A DNA stretch of 13,071 bases from Thiobacillus sp. (lineage in GTDB: Bacteria; Pseudomonadota; Gammaproteobacteria; Burkholderiales; Thiobacillaceae), in the NCBI GenBank assembly GCA_018780025.1, contig JADMKH010000243.1:6316-19386 (forward strand), read 5' to 3'. Position numbers and translations under genes: made by a program. Below, one piece after another: positions 6,259 through 13,071 of the stretch. Positions within the stretch are counted from its first letter, which is position 1. Every line of letters starts with the position of its first letter. Under the pieces are notes generated by a model. It made no database searches. It saw nothing but the letters and a program-made list of their open reading frames with translations, and was not told the origin of the DNA.

Positions 6259-7239
6259 ATGCAAAGCGCTACCGAATTTCTCAAGCCGCGAATTGTGGAG
6301 GTTGATCGTTCCTCTCCGCTGTCTGCCAAAGTCATTATGGAGCCTTTCGAGCGTGGCTACGGTCATACGCTCGGCAATGCGCTACGTCGTATTCTGTTGT
6401 CTTCAATGGTGGGCTATGCGCCAACCGAAGTCACCATCAGCGGTGTCGTTCATGAGTATTCGACAATCGAAGGCGTGCAGGAAGACGTTGTCGATATTCT
6501 GCTGAATCTCAAAGGCATTGCTTTCAAGATGCATGGCAAGTCTGAGGCTGTTTTGAAAGTCTCCAAGTCTGGCGAAGGCGTGGTGACTGCAGGCGATATT
6601 GAAGTCGGCCATGACATCGAAGTGCTGAACCCGGATCATGTGATTGCTCACCTGACCAAGGGCGGCAAACTCGATATGGAAATCAAGGTCGAGAGTGGCC
6701 GTGGTTATCAGCCCGCCACGATGCGCAAGGTTTCTGAAGAAACCCGCACAGTGGGTTCCATTCTGGTTGATGCTTCATTCAGCCCGGTTCGACGCGTGTC
6801 CTATTCGGTTGAAAGCGCTCGTGTAGAGCAGCGTACCGACCTGGATCGTCTTGTCATCGATATCGAGACCAATGGTGTGGTTGAGCCCGAAGAAGCCGTT
6901 CGTACGGCTGCACGCATTCTGGTGAATCAGCTGTCCGTGTTTGCCGATCTGGAAGGGACGCCTGCCGAATCCGAGACGCCGCGTTCGCCGCAGGTTGATC
7001 CGATGCTGTTGCGTCCGGTTGATGATCTTGAGTTGACCGTGCGTTCGGCTAATTGCCTGAAAGCTGAAAACATCTATTACATCGGCGATCTGATTCAGCG
7101 TTCCGAGTCCGAATTGCTGCGTACCCCTAATTTGGGCCGTAAGTCGCTTAATGAAATCAAGGATGTGCTAGCATCCAAGAGCCTTTCATTGGGCATGAAA
7201 CTCGAGAACTGGCCGCCGGCTGGCCTTGAGCGCCCCTGA
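6259..7239 (+). CDS. rpoA: DNA-directed RNA polymerase subunit alpha
   Basis: Alpha dimerises to start RNA polymerase assembly and contacts UP elements and activators. The 326-residue product has an N-terminal domain (about residues 1-230) with MEPFERGYGHTLGNALRRILLSSM, VQEDVVDILLNLKG and DASFSPVRRVSYSVESARVEQRTD. A flexible linker and the C-terminal domain (about 250-320) follow, where VRSANCLKAENI includes Arg262, equivalent to the DNA-binding Arg265 of E. coli. Two in-frame ATGs exist. I prefer 6259 (MQSATEF) because AAGGA at 6244-6248 is 10 bases upstream of it but only one base before the ATG at 6250, and betaproteobacterial alphas commonly begin MQS. It lies between rpsD and rplQ. Confidence 0.97.
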   Translation: MQSATEFLKPRIVEVDRSSPLSAKVIMEPFERGYGHTLGNALRRILLSSMVGYAPTEVTISGVVHEYSTIEGVQEDVVDILLNLKGIAFKMHGKSEAVLKVSKSGEGVVTAGDIEVGHDIEVLNPDHVIAHLTKGGKLDMEIKVESGRGYQPATMRKVSEETRTVGSILVDASFSPVRRVSYSVESARVEQRTDLDRLVIDIETNGVVEPEEAVRTAARILVNQLSVFADLEGTPAESETPRSPQVDPMLLRPVDDLELTVRSANCLKAENIYYIGDLIQRSESELLRTPNLGRKSLNEIKDVLASKSLSLGMKLENWPPAGLERP

Positions 7240-7272
7240 GTTATTTAATTACACAACCAAAATAAAGTGCGG

Positions 7273-7290
7273 GCCGCCCTGGCAGGTGGC
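7273..7290 (+). other. Small hairpin in the rpoA-rplQ spacer
   Basis: GCCGCC (7273-7278) can pair with GGTGGC (7285-7290) through one wobble, with a 6-base loop. Flanking GGG/CCC bases could extend it imperfectly. It lies in the 85-base spacer before rplQ, with no T run after it. It may be an mRNA processing or stability element; this is weak inference. Confidence 0.25.
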
Positions 7291-7324
7291 TTAGCCCAAG
7301 AATACAAATCGAAAGGAAGTTGCC

Positions 7325-7711
7325 ATGCGTCATCGTCAGTCAAACCGTAAACTCAATCGCACCACCAGCCATCGCCTGGCCATGTTTCGCAACATGACTG
7401 TTTCTTTGCTTAGACACGAGGTCATCAAGACCACGTTGCCGAAAGCCAAGGATTTGCGCCGCTTTGTCGAGCCGCTGATCACTTTGGGCAAGGAGCCTTC
7501 ATTGGCCAATCACCGTCTGGCGTTCGACCGCCTGCGCGACCGTGAGATCGTCGTCAAGCTGTTTGCCGAACTGGGTCCGCGTTACAAGACGCGCCCGGGT
7601 GGTTACCTGCGTATCCTGAAATACGGTTTCCGCAACGGCGACAATGCGCCGATGGCTTTGGTCGAGCTGGTTGACCGTCCGGATACAGAAACCGAAGCAG
7701 TTGAAGCCTAA
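7325..7711 (+). CDS. rplQ: 50S ribosomal protein L17
   Basis: L17 lies near the exit of the peptide tunnel of the large subunit. The 128-residue product begins MRHRQSNRKLNRTTSHRLAMFRNM and has the family core SLLRHEVIKTTLPKAKDLRRFVEPLITLGK, followed by RPGGYLRILKYGFRNGDNAPMALVEL. The tail (RPDTETEAVEA) is acidic and slightly variable, as usual. AAAGGA lies 7 bases before the ATG. It is the last gene of the ribosomal block; a strong hairpin terminator begins 20 bases after the stop. Confidence 0.98.
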   Translation: MRHRQSNRKLNRTTSHRLAMFRNMTVSLLRHEVIKTTLPKAKDLRRFVEPLITLGKEPSLANHRLAFDRLRDREIVVKLFAELGPRYKTRPGGYLRILKYGFRNGDNAPMALVELVDRPDTETEAVEA

Positions 7712-7730
7712 TAAATCATTTGGCTTCATC

Positions 7731-7766
7731 GCATGAAAAAGCCGGGGCAACCCGGCTTTTTCATGC
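7731..7766 (+). terminator. Intrinsic terminator of the alpha operon
   Basis: GCATGAAAAAGCCGGG (7731-7746) and CCCGGCTTTTTCATGC (7751-7766) form a perfect 16-bp stem around the tetraloop GCAA. The GC-rich top is followed by five T bases, giving a classical Rho-independent terminator. The matching A run on the other arm means the structure could also stop transcription coming from the right. Its place 20 bases after rplQ supports the role. Confidence 0.93.
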
Positions 7767-7818
7767 CCGCTATATACGCTGCGTCGGATTCGCCAGCCTG
7801 GTCGGCGCATGCTTCGAC

Positions 7819-7848
7819 TTGCTTCAATCTGCCGCGGTCAGGCATAGT
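7819..7848 (+). promoter_or_regulatory. Weak candidate promoter for the SAM hydrolase gene
   Basis: TTGCTT (7819-7824) and CATAGT (7843-7848) are separated by 18 bases in the short gap between the alpha-operon terminator and the next gene. A promoter is expected here because the upstream operon is terminated, but each box deviates from consensus. Treat it as a suggestion only. Confidence 0.3.
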
Positions 7849-7876
7849 CGGCGCTTGTTTTGCGGAAGGAAAGCGC

Positions 7877-8605
7877 GTGATTGTTCTCTTCACTGACTTT
7901 GGACTGCGTGACCCCTATGTGGGTCAGATCAAGGCACGTCTGGCTGAACACGCACCTGCCCAGGTGGTGGTGGATTTGCTGCATGATGTGCCTGACTACA
8001 ACCCCCATGCGGGTGCGCATCTGCTGGCCGCATTGGCGGGCGGGTTTCCGCCGGGCAGTGTGTTCCTGGCCGTGGTGGATCCCGGTGTGGGCACGCCGCG
8101 CGACGCCGTGGTGGTGATGGCGGGCGGCCGCTGGTATGTCGGGCCGGACAACGGGCTGCTGTCGCTTGTAGCTGCCCGGAATACCGACACGCGCCTGTGG
8201 CGCATCGCCTGGCAACCCGAAAGTTTGAGTCCGACCTTTCACGGTCGCGATGTGTTTGCGGTTATCGCCGCTGAAATCGCGCGCGGAGAATTCCCGCAAG
8301 CCAGGTTAGCGCAAACAGACAAGCTTCAGGTCGAGTTCGACGCGGGGGAATTGCCGCGCGTGATTTACATCGACCACTTCGGCAATGTCTGGGCGGGCGT
8401 TCGGAATGTTCCAAAGAATGCGCGCGTCAGCGCGGCAGGCGTATTGTTCAAACACAGTGAAAGCTTCGGTTTTGTCGGCAAGGGCGAGGGCTTCTGGTTC
8501 AACAATAGCGTGGGATTGCTGGAGCTCGCCGTTAACCGGGGCAATGCGGCGACGACATACGGCTTGAAGGTGGGCGATCCGGTTCAGGTGCAGCGGCTCA
8601 ATTAA
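7877..8605 (+). CDS. S-adenosylmethionine hydrolase (SAM hydroxide adenosyltransferase, DUF62 family)
   Basis: Members of this family split S-adenosylmethionine with hydroxide to adenosine and methionine; they are relatives of fluorinase and the SalL chlorinase. The 242-residue product shows the motif series LFTDFGLRDPYVGQ (residues 4-17), LAVVDPGVGT (64-73), YVGPDNGLLSLV (87-98), SPTFHGRDVFA (118-128), VIYIDHFGNV and the C-terminal FWFNNSVGLLELAVN. Asp68, Arg75 and His122 fit the Asp-Arg-His set conserved in the hydroxide-using enzymes. I take the GTG at 7877: AAGGA lies 6 bases upstream and the product begins directly at the first family strand. The longer frame from 7733 would begin inside the rplQ terminator. 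The gene is transcribed toward the glycerate kinase gene. The physiological reason for destroying SAM is unknown. Confidence 0.88.
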   Translation: MIVLFTDFGLRDPYVGQIKARLAEHAPAQVVVDLLHDVPDYNPHAGAHLLAALAGGFPPGSVFLAVVDPGVGTPRDAVVVMAGGRWYVGPDNGLLSLVAARNTDTRLWRIAWQPESLSPTFHGRDVFAVIAAEIARGEFPQARLAQTDKLQVEFDAGELPRVIYIDHFGNVWAGVRNVPKNARVSAAGVLFKHSESFGFVGKGEGFWFNNSVGLLELAVNRGNAATTYGLKVGDPVQVQRLN

Positions 8606-8626
8606 CCTGGAAACGGCAATTTATTT

Positions 8627-8753
8627 ACCACAAAGACGCAAAAGAATGGAGGAATCAATGCGGTAGGGGCTTTTGCGCGCGCCACCCAATGAGTTTGAAC
8701 CCGCACTATCTCAACGGCTTGTTTGGCCTCTGTGTTCTCCGTGTCTTTGTGGT
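8627..8753. repeat. Palindrome-ended intergenic element, possible dispersed repeat
   Basis: The 11-base ends ACCACAAAGAC (8627-8637) and GTCTTTGTGGT (8743-8753) are perfect inverted repeats bounding 127 bases between two convergent genes. The adjacent right-hand bases (GGCCTCTGTGTTCTCC) continue the CACAAAGACAC-GAGAACACAGAG-type pattern that I recall as a dispersed intergenic repeat in many environmental bacteria. Translated, it gives the NHKDTENTE peptide often mis-annotated as a protein. The interior shows no protein-coding character. It may end transcripts from both sides; copy number cannot be judged from one window. Confidence 0.55.
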
Positions 8754-8794
8754 TCAACTGCTTTTTAGGATTAAGGGTTTTCATGCGCGGAATT

Positions 8795-10141
8795 TCAATC
8801 GAGACCGATTAGCAGGGCGCGGTAATCGTTGACGTTGGTGCGGGTGGGTCCGGTTTGCACCAGATCGCCCAGGCGCGAAAAAAATCCATAACTGTCGTGC
8901 GCGGCGAGGTAGGCATTCGCGTTCACCCCCTGGGTCTGTGCGCGCATCAGCGTATCGGGTGAAATGAGGGCGCCGGCGTTGTCCTCGCTGCCATCGATGC
9001 CGTCTGTGTCGCACGCAATGGCCCAAGCCGGGACGCCTTGCATCGCCAGCGCCAATGCCAGAAGATATTCGCTGTTGCGCCCGCCGCGACCGTGCTGCGG
9101 CGCCAGGGTGACGGTGGTTTCGCCGCCGCTGATCAGGGCCAGCGGTTGGCTGGACGCGCAGGCGCGGGCTAGGGCGGCATGCTGTTGCGCGACAGCCTGG
9201 GCATCGCCGCTGATGCGCTCTGACAGCACAAGTGCCTGAATGCCGTGCTGTTCAAAGACCTGACAGGCTGCGCCGAGGCTGCCGTGTGCGGTGGCGATGA
9301 TGCGGTTTTCCTTGCGCATGAAACAGCGGTCGCCCGGTTTGGGCGTGTCGGCCCACTGGCCGGCCGCACCCGTAAAGGGTACGCCGGTGGGTGCCCCGCT
9401 GCTGCGCAGCGACCCTTCCGCAGTGCAGGCATCGAGATGGTGCTTGACGCCAGGCGGCAGCGGGATGCCGAAGTGCGTCAGCCGGTCGAGCGCATCGGCG
9501 CAGGTGGTGGGATCGGGCGCGCAGGGGCCGGATGCGATATGGGTGGGGTCGTCGCCGACGACATCGGAAATGATCAAGGCCAGCCCCTGCGCGTTTTGCG
9601 CGGCTTGTGCCAGACGGCCGCCCGCCAGCCGGGTGAGGTGTTTGCGCACCGTATTGATGTCGTGAATGGTGGCGCCGGCGTGCAGCAGGGCCTTGGTGAC
9701 CTGACGCAGTTCTTTCAGCGTGATGCCCTCGGCTGGCGCGGCGAGCAGACTGGAACCGCCGCCCGAAATCAGCGCCAGCAACAGATCGTCTGCGCCCAGT
9801 TGCGCAGCCATGGCCAGCATCCGCAAAGCGGCTGTCTCGCCGCGGCCGTCGGGCAAGGGATGGCTGGCTTCGACAACTTCGATGCGTTGCGTGGGCAGGC
9901 TGTGTTGATAGCGGGTGACCACCAACCCTGATAACGGTGCATCGGCTGGCCAATGGGCCTCAACAGCTGCGGCCATGCTGGCGGCTGCCTTGCCGCCCCC
10001 TACCACCAGGGTGCGGCCGCGCGGTGGCGCAGGCAGGTGGGGAGGCACAATCCGCGCCGGATCGGCCGCGGCAACCGCAGCATGAAACGAGTCCAGTAAC
10101 AGCGTGCGCGGGTTGAGTCCAGTAGACATAGGGGCGGGCAT
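8795..10141 (-). CDS. ttuD: Glycerate 2-kinase, GckA/TtuD type (DUF4147 plus MOFRL domain)
   Basis: This kinase family phosphorylates D-glycerate with ATP, usually to 2-phosphoglycerate. It feeds glycerate from tartronate semialdehyde, hydroxypyruvate or glycolate salvage into glycolysis. The 448-residue product has the N-terminal domain (VVGGGKAAASMA at 46-57, ISGGGSSLLAAPAEG at 125-139, INTVRKHLTRLAGGRLAQAA at 162-181, ISDVVGDDPTHIASGP at 191-206) and the C-terminal MOFRL domain (SGGETTVTL at 338-346, GRGGRNSEYLLALAL at 351-365, CDTDGIDGSEDNAGA at 377-391, TNVNDYRALLI at 435-445). It is longer than most relatives because about 25 residues (around 241-264) are inserted before the usual TPKPGD motif; that DNA forms an inverted repeat. 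The start could be the ATG at 10141 or at 10129; neither has a good ribosome binding site. The gene is probably transcribed alone. Confidence 0.9.
   Translation of the reverse strand: MPAPMSTGLNPRTLLLDSFHAAVAAADPARIVPPHLPAPPRGRTLVVGGGKAAASMAAAVEAHWPADAPLSGLVVTRYQHSLPTQRIEVVEASHPLPDGRGETAALRMLAMAAQLGADDLLLALISGGGSSLLAAPAEGITLKELRQVTKALLHAGATIHDINTVRKHLTRLAGGRLAQAAQNAQGLALIISDVVGDDPTHIASGPCAPDPTTCADALDRLTHFGIPLPPGVKHHLDACTAEGSLRSSGAPTGVPFTGAAGQWADTPKPGDRCFMRKENRIIATAHGSLGAACQVFEQHGIQALVLSERISGDAQAVAQQHAALARACASSQPLALISGGETTVTLAPQHGRGGRNSEYLLALALAMQGVPAWAIACDTDGIDGSEDNAGALISPDTLMRAQTQGVNANAYLAAHDSYGFFSRLGDLVQTGPTRTNVNDYRALLIGLD
9374..9420. repeat. REP-like inverted-repeat segment inside the glycerate kinase gene
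   Basis: AAGGGT (9375-9380) and ACCCTT (9412-9417) are complementary ends. Inside them CGCTGC-TGC-GCAGCG (9397-9411) forms a perfect 6-bp hairpin directly next to the right arm. Read in frame on the minus strand it encodes EGSLRSSGAPTGVPF (residues 242-256), placed where other GckA proteins, as I remember them, have a short link before TPKPGD. The symmetry and the extra length suggest a palindromic repeat inserted in frame. Whether it recurs in the genome cannot be seen here. Confidence 0.5.
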
Positions 10142-10170
10142 GCTGGGGCCGTGCGAACAGGGTTGGATGG

Positions 10171-10176
10171 ATTGTA
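10171..10176 (-). promoter_or_regulatory. Possible -10 box for the glycerate kinase gene
   Basis: The minus strand reads TACAAT at 10176-10171, a one-mismatch -10 box. It lies between the lipoprotein terminator and the glycerate kinase start, where a promoter is expected. No convincing -35 hexamer lies at the right distance, so support is weak. Confidence 0.3.
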
Positions 10177-10216
10177 GCGTCTCGGATATGACGGCGCTGG
10201 AGCGGGAAGAAACCTC

Positions 10217-10246
10217 AAAAAAACGGCCAGGAAAGCCTGGCCGTTT
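10217..10246 (-). terminator. Intrinsic terminator of the small lipoprotein gene
   Basis: On the minus strand, AAACGGCCAGG (10246-10236) and CCTGGCCGTTT (10231-10221) form an 11-bp stem with a 4-base loop, followed by a run of seven T bases ending at 10217. It begins 18 bases after the stop of the lipoprotein gene and separates it from the glycerate kinase gene. This is the classical form of a Rho-independent terminator. Confidence 0.92.
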
Positions 10247-10263
10247 GCGCAGCAGGAAGCAGA

Positions 10264-10533
10264 TTACTTCTTGATGGCGTCTTTGGCCTCACCGGCCATT
10301 TCTTCGACTTTTCCGGCACCGGCTGCAGTAGCCTCGGCAGCGGATTCGCCTACGGAACTGGCAGCGGCTCCGGCGGCATCAACTGCGGCACCCGCCGCTT
10401 CGCCGGTGGACTCCACGGCAGCGCCTGCGGCCTCCTTGGCTTGCTCCACGGCGGGGGCGGCCGCTTCTTCCGCTTTTTGGCAGGCGGTCAGTGCGAGGGC
10501 GGCGAACAGTGCGACGAGTAGCTTGGATTGCAT
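10264..10533 (-). CDS. Small alanine-rich lipoprotein of unknown function
   Basis: The 89-residue product has a lipoprotein signal MQSKLLVALFAALALTAC, with lipobox LTAC and acylated Cys18 predicted. Gln at +2 argues for outer-membrane sorting under the E. coli rule. The mature 72 residues contain 28 Ala and no aromatic residues or Leu, with repeated AAGAAV-type segments alternating with Glu, Lys and Asp. This suggests a long amphipathic helix or LEA-like disordered chain. The ATG at 10533 is chosen because AGGGAGA lies about 8 bases upstream and the signal peptide begins there; the frame stays open further upstream, but an earlier start would put 32 non-signal residues first. It has its own promoter and terminator, so it is probably a single-gene unit. 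I do not recognise a specific function; cell-envelope or stress roles are speculation. Confidence 0.85.
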   Translation of the reverse strand: MQSKLLVALFAALALTACQKAEEAAAPAVEQAKEAAGAAVESTGEAAGAAVDAAGAAASSVGESAAEATAAGAGKVEEMAGEAKDAIKK

Positions 10534-10600
10534 AATGGAATCTCCCTGATGGTGATAAAACGGAGTAAAGGCTTGCGAGTGTGGTCGCTCGCAGCTTTTA

Positions 10601-10629
10601 TTAATAACGCTAAAACACGCAGAGAACAA
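10601..10629 (-). promoter_or_regulatory. Candidate sigma-70 promoter of the lipoprotein gene
   Basis: On the minus strand TTGTTC (10629-10624) and TATTAA (10606-10601) are separated by exactly 17 bases. Transcription would start near 10594, giving a leader of about 60 bases. That leader contains a 6-bp inverted repeat (TGCGAG/CTCGCA, 10574-10593) before the ribosome binding site. Position and spacing are good; the hexamers match consensus in four of six bases each. Confidence 0.55.
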
Positions 10630-10661
10630 CCCTGAGCAGAATTTTTTACCAATCCCCGGGG

Positions 10662-11395
10662 CTAGAAGTTTTCATCCGGGCGCATGACCCGCCACTGTCC
10701 CTGCGGCAGGTCCCCCAGCCGTACATGGCCGATGCGCACGCGTTTGAGCCCCACCACCTTGAGCCCGACCAGTTCGCACATGCGACGTATCTGGCGCTTG
10801 CGGCCTTCTTTCAAGATGAAGCGCAACTGGTCGGTGTTCTGCCAGCTGACCCTGGCCGGCCGCAATTTCCGGCCATCCAGCGAAAGACCGTGATTGAGCA
10901 GTGCGAGGCCTTTTTCATCAAGGCGACCCTCGACGCGCACCAGATATTCCTTCTCGATGTCGGAGTGTTCGCCGATGAGCTGCTTGGCGATGCGCCCATC
11001 CTGCGTCAACACCAACAGGCCGGTCGAATCGATATCGAGCCGTCCGGCGGGGGCCAGGCCTTTCAGATGCATGGGGTGGAGCGCCAAGCCGGCGCGCCCG
11101 TCCTGCCATTGCGTGTCGGCGCGGATCAGCACTACCGCGGGTTGGTAGCCCGGCTCCGGCTGGCTCGACACATAGCCGACAGGCTTGTTCAGCAGGAGGG
11201 TGACGCGTTGCTGCTGCTGCTGGCTGGCGGCTTGGTCCAGCCGGATCACGCAGTTTGGGTCGACCTTGGTGCCGAGTTCGTTCACTCGGGTGCCGTCGAC
11301 AAACACCAGCCCGTGCTCGATGTAGCTGTCGGCCTCGCGGCGCGAGCAGAGCCCGCGTTCGGACATCAGTTTGGAGAGGCGAATGGGTTCGGCCA

Positions 11396-11396
<1 letters not shown>
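10662..11396 (-). CDS. rluF: 23S rRNA pseudouridine synthase, RluF-like (RsuA/RluB/E/F family)
   Basis: The enzyme isomerises uridine to pseudouridine in ribosomal RNA. The 244-residue product has an N-terminal S4 RNA-binding domain (RLSKLMSERGLCSRREADSYI, residues 6-26) and the catalytic domain with LLLNKPVGYV (67-76) and GRLDIDSTGLLVL (118-130), where Asp121 is the catalytic aspartate. KEYLVRV and GRKRQIRRMCE complete the family pattern. The closest E. coli match I recall is RluF (target U2604 of 23S rRNA), judged from the EKEYLV and NRQIRRMCE-like segments, but RluB or RluE function cannot be excluded. It lacks the long basic tail of E. coli RluF and has a Gln run at 59-63 coded by a CAG repeat. 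Its ATG overlaps the uvrA stop by one base and has no clear ribosome binding site, suggesting coupled translation. Confidence 0.85.

Positions 11397-13071
<1,675 letters not shown>

Noticed and set aside
7733..7876. N-terminal extension of the SAM hydrolase frame
   Set aside because: It would begin inside the terminator hairpin. The first 48 codons lack family similarity, and a good ribosome binding site precedes the GTG at 7877.
8602..8784. Minus-strand 60-codon frame containing NHKDTENTE
   Set aside because: It coincides with the palindrome-ended intergenic element and has the peptide typical of mis-annotated repeat sequence. No ribosome binding site or domain was seen.
9245..9953. Several open frames on both strands overlapping the glycerate kinase gene
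   Set aside because: They are alternative frames of a GC-rich gene whose own frame carries all family motifs in order.
10534..10629. Upstream 32-codon extension of the alanine-rich lipoprotein
   Set aside because: It would place non-signal residues before the lipoprotein signal peptide. It also covers the candidate promoter and the true ribosome binding site region.
11208..11223. CTG trinucleotide run inside the rluF-like gene as a possible phase-variation tract
   Set aside because: Only about five repeats, and a three-base unit cannot shift the frame. It encodes a short Gln run and at most varies loop length.

Overview
The window is ordinary bacterial chromosome, almost certainly from a betaproteobacterium. 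Evidence for this is the spc-alpha ribosomal gene order with no adk or map between secY and infA, an RpoA that begins MQS and has the beta-type N-terminus, ribosomal proteins close to the proteobacterial pattern throughout, and a GC-rich flank. A Thiobacillus-like member of the Nitrosomonadales would fit, but the genus is a guess.

The left 7.8 kb, all on the plus strand, is the 3' part of the spc operon followed by the alpha operon: rplE (3' end only), rpsN, rpsH, rplF, rplR, rpsE, rpmD, rplO, secY, infA, rpmJ, then rpsM, rpsK, rpsD, rpoA and rplQ. Gaps are mostly under 20 bases, and some genes abut or overlap (rpmD/rplO, secY/infA). A strong extended -10 box just before rpsM suggests that the alpha group has its own promoter as well as read-through. 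The block ends after rplQ in a perfect 16-bp stem terminator. Together these genes supply ribosomal proteins, IF1, the SecY translocon channel and the RNA polymerase alpha subunit.

The right 5.3 kb is more GC-rich and consists of separate units. A plus-strand gene encodes an S-adenosylmethionine hydrolase (SAM hydroxide adenosyltransferase). It converges on a minus-strand glycerate 2-kinase of the GckA/TtuD (MOFRL) family, with a palindrome-ended repeat-like element in the gap between them. Upstream of the kinase, also on the minus strand, is a small alanine-rich lipoprotein gene with its own recognisable promoter and terminator. At the right edge a minus-strand pair, uvrA (3' part, excision repair) and an RluF-like 23S rRNA pseudouridine synthase gene, overlap by one base and are probably co-transcribed.

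No defence system, prophage, CRISPR array, tRNA or rRNA was seen. No gene-free stretch reaches 300 bases; the largest gap is the 189-base convergent interval at 8606-8794. The most unusual signals are a REP-like inverted-repeat segment carried in frame inside the glycerate kinase gene, the palindrome-ended intergenic element, and the apparent internal promoter in front of rpsM. No clearly new multi-gene system is visible.
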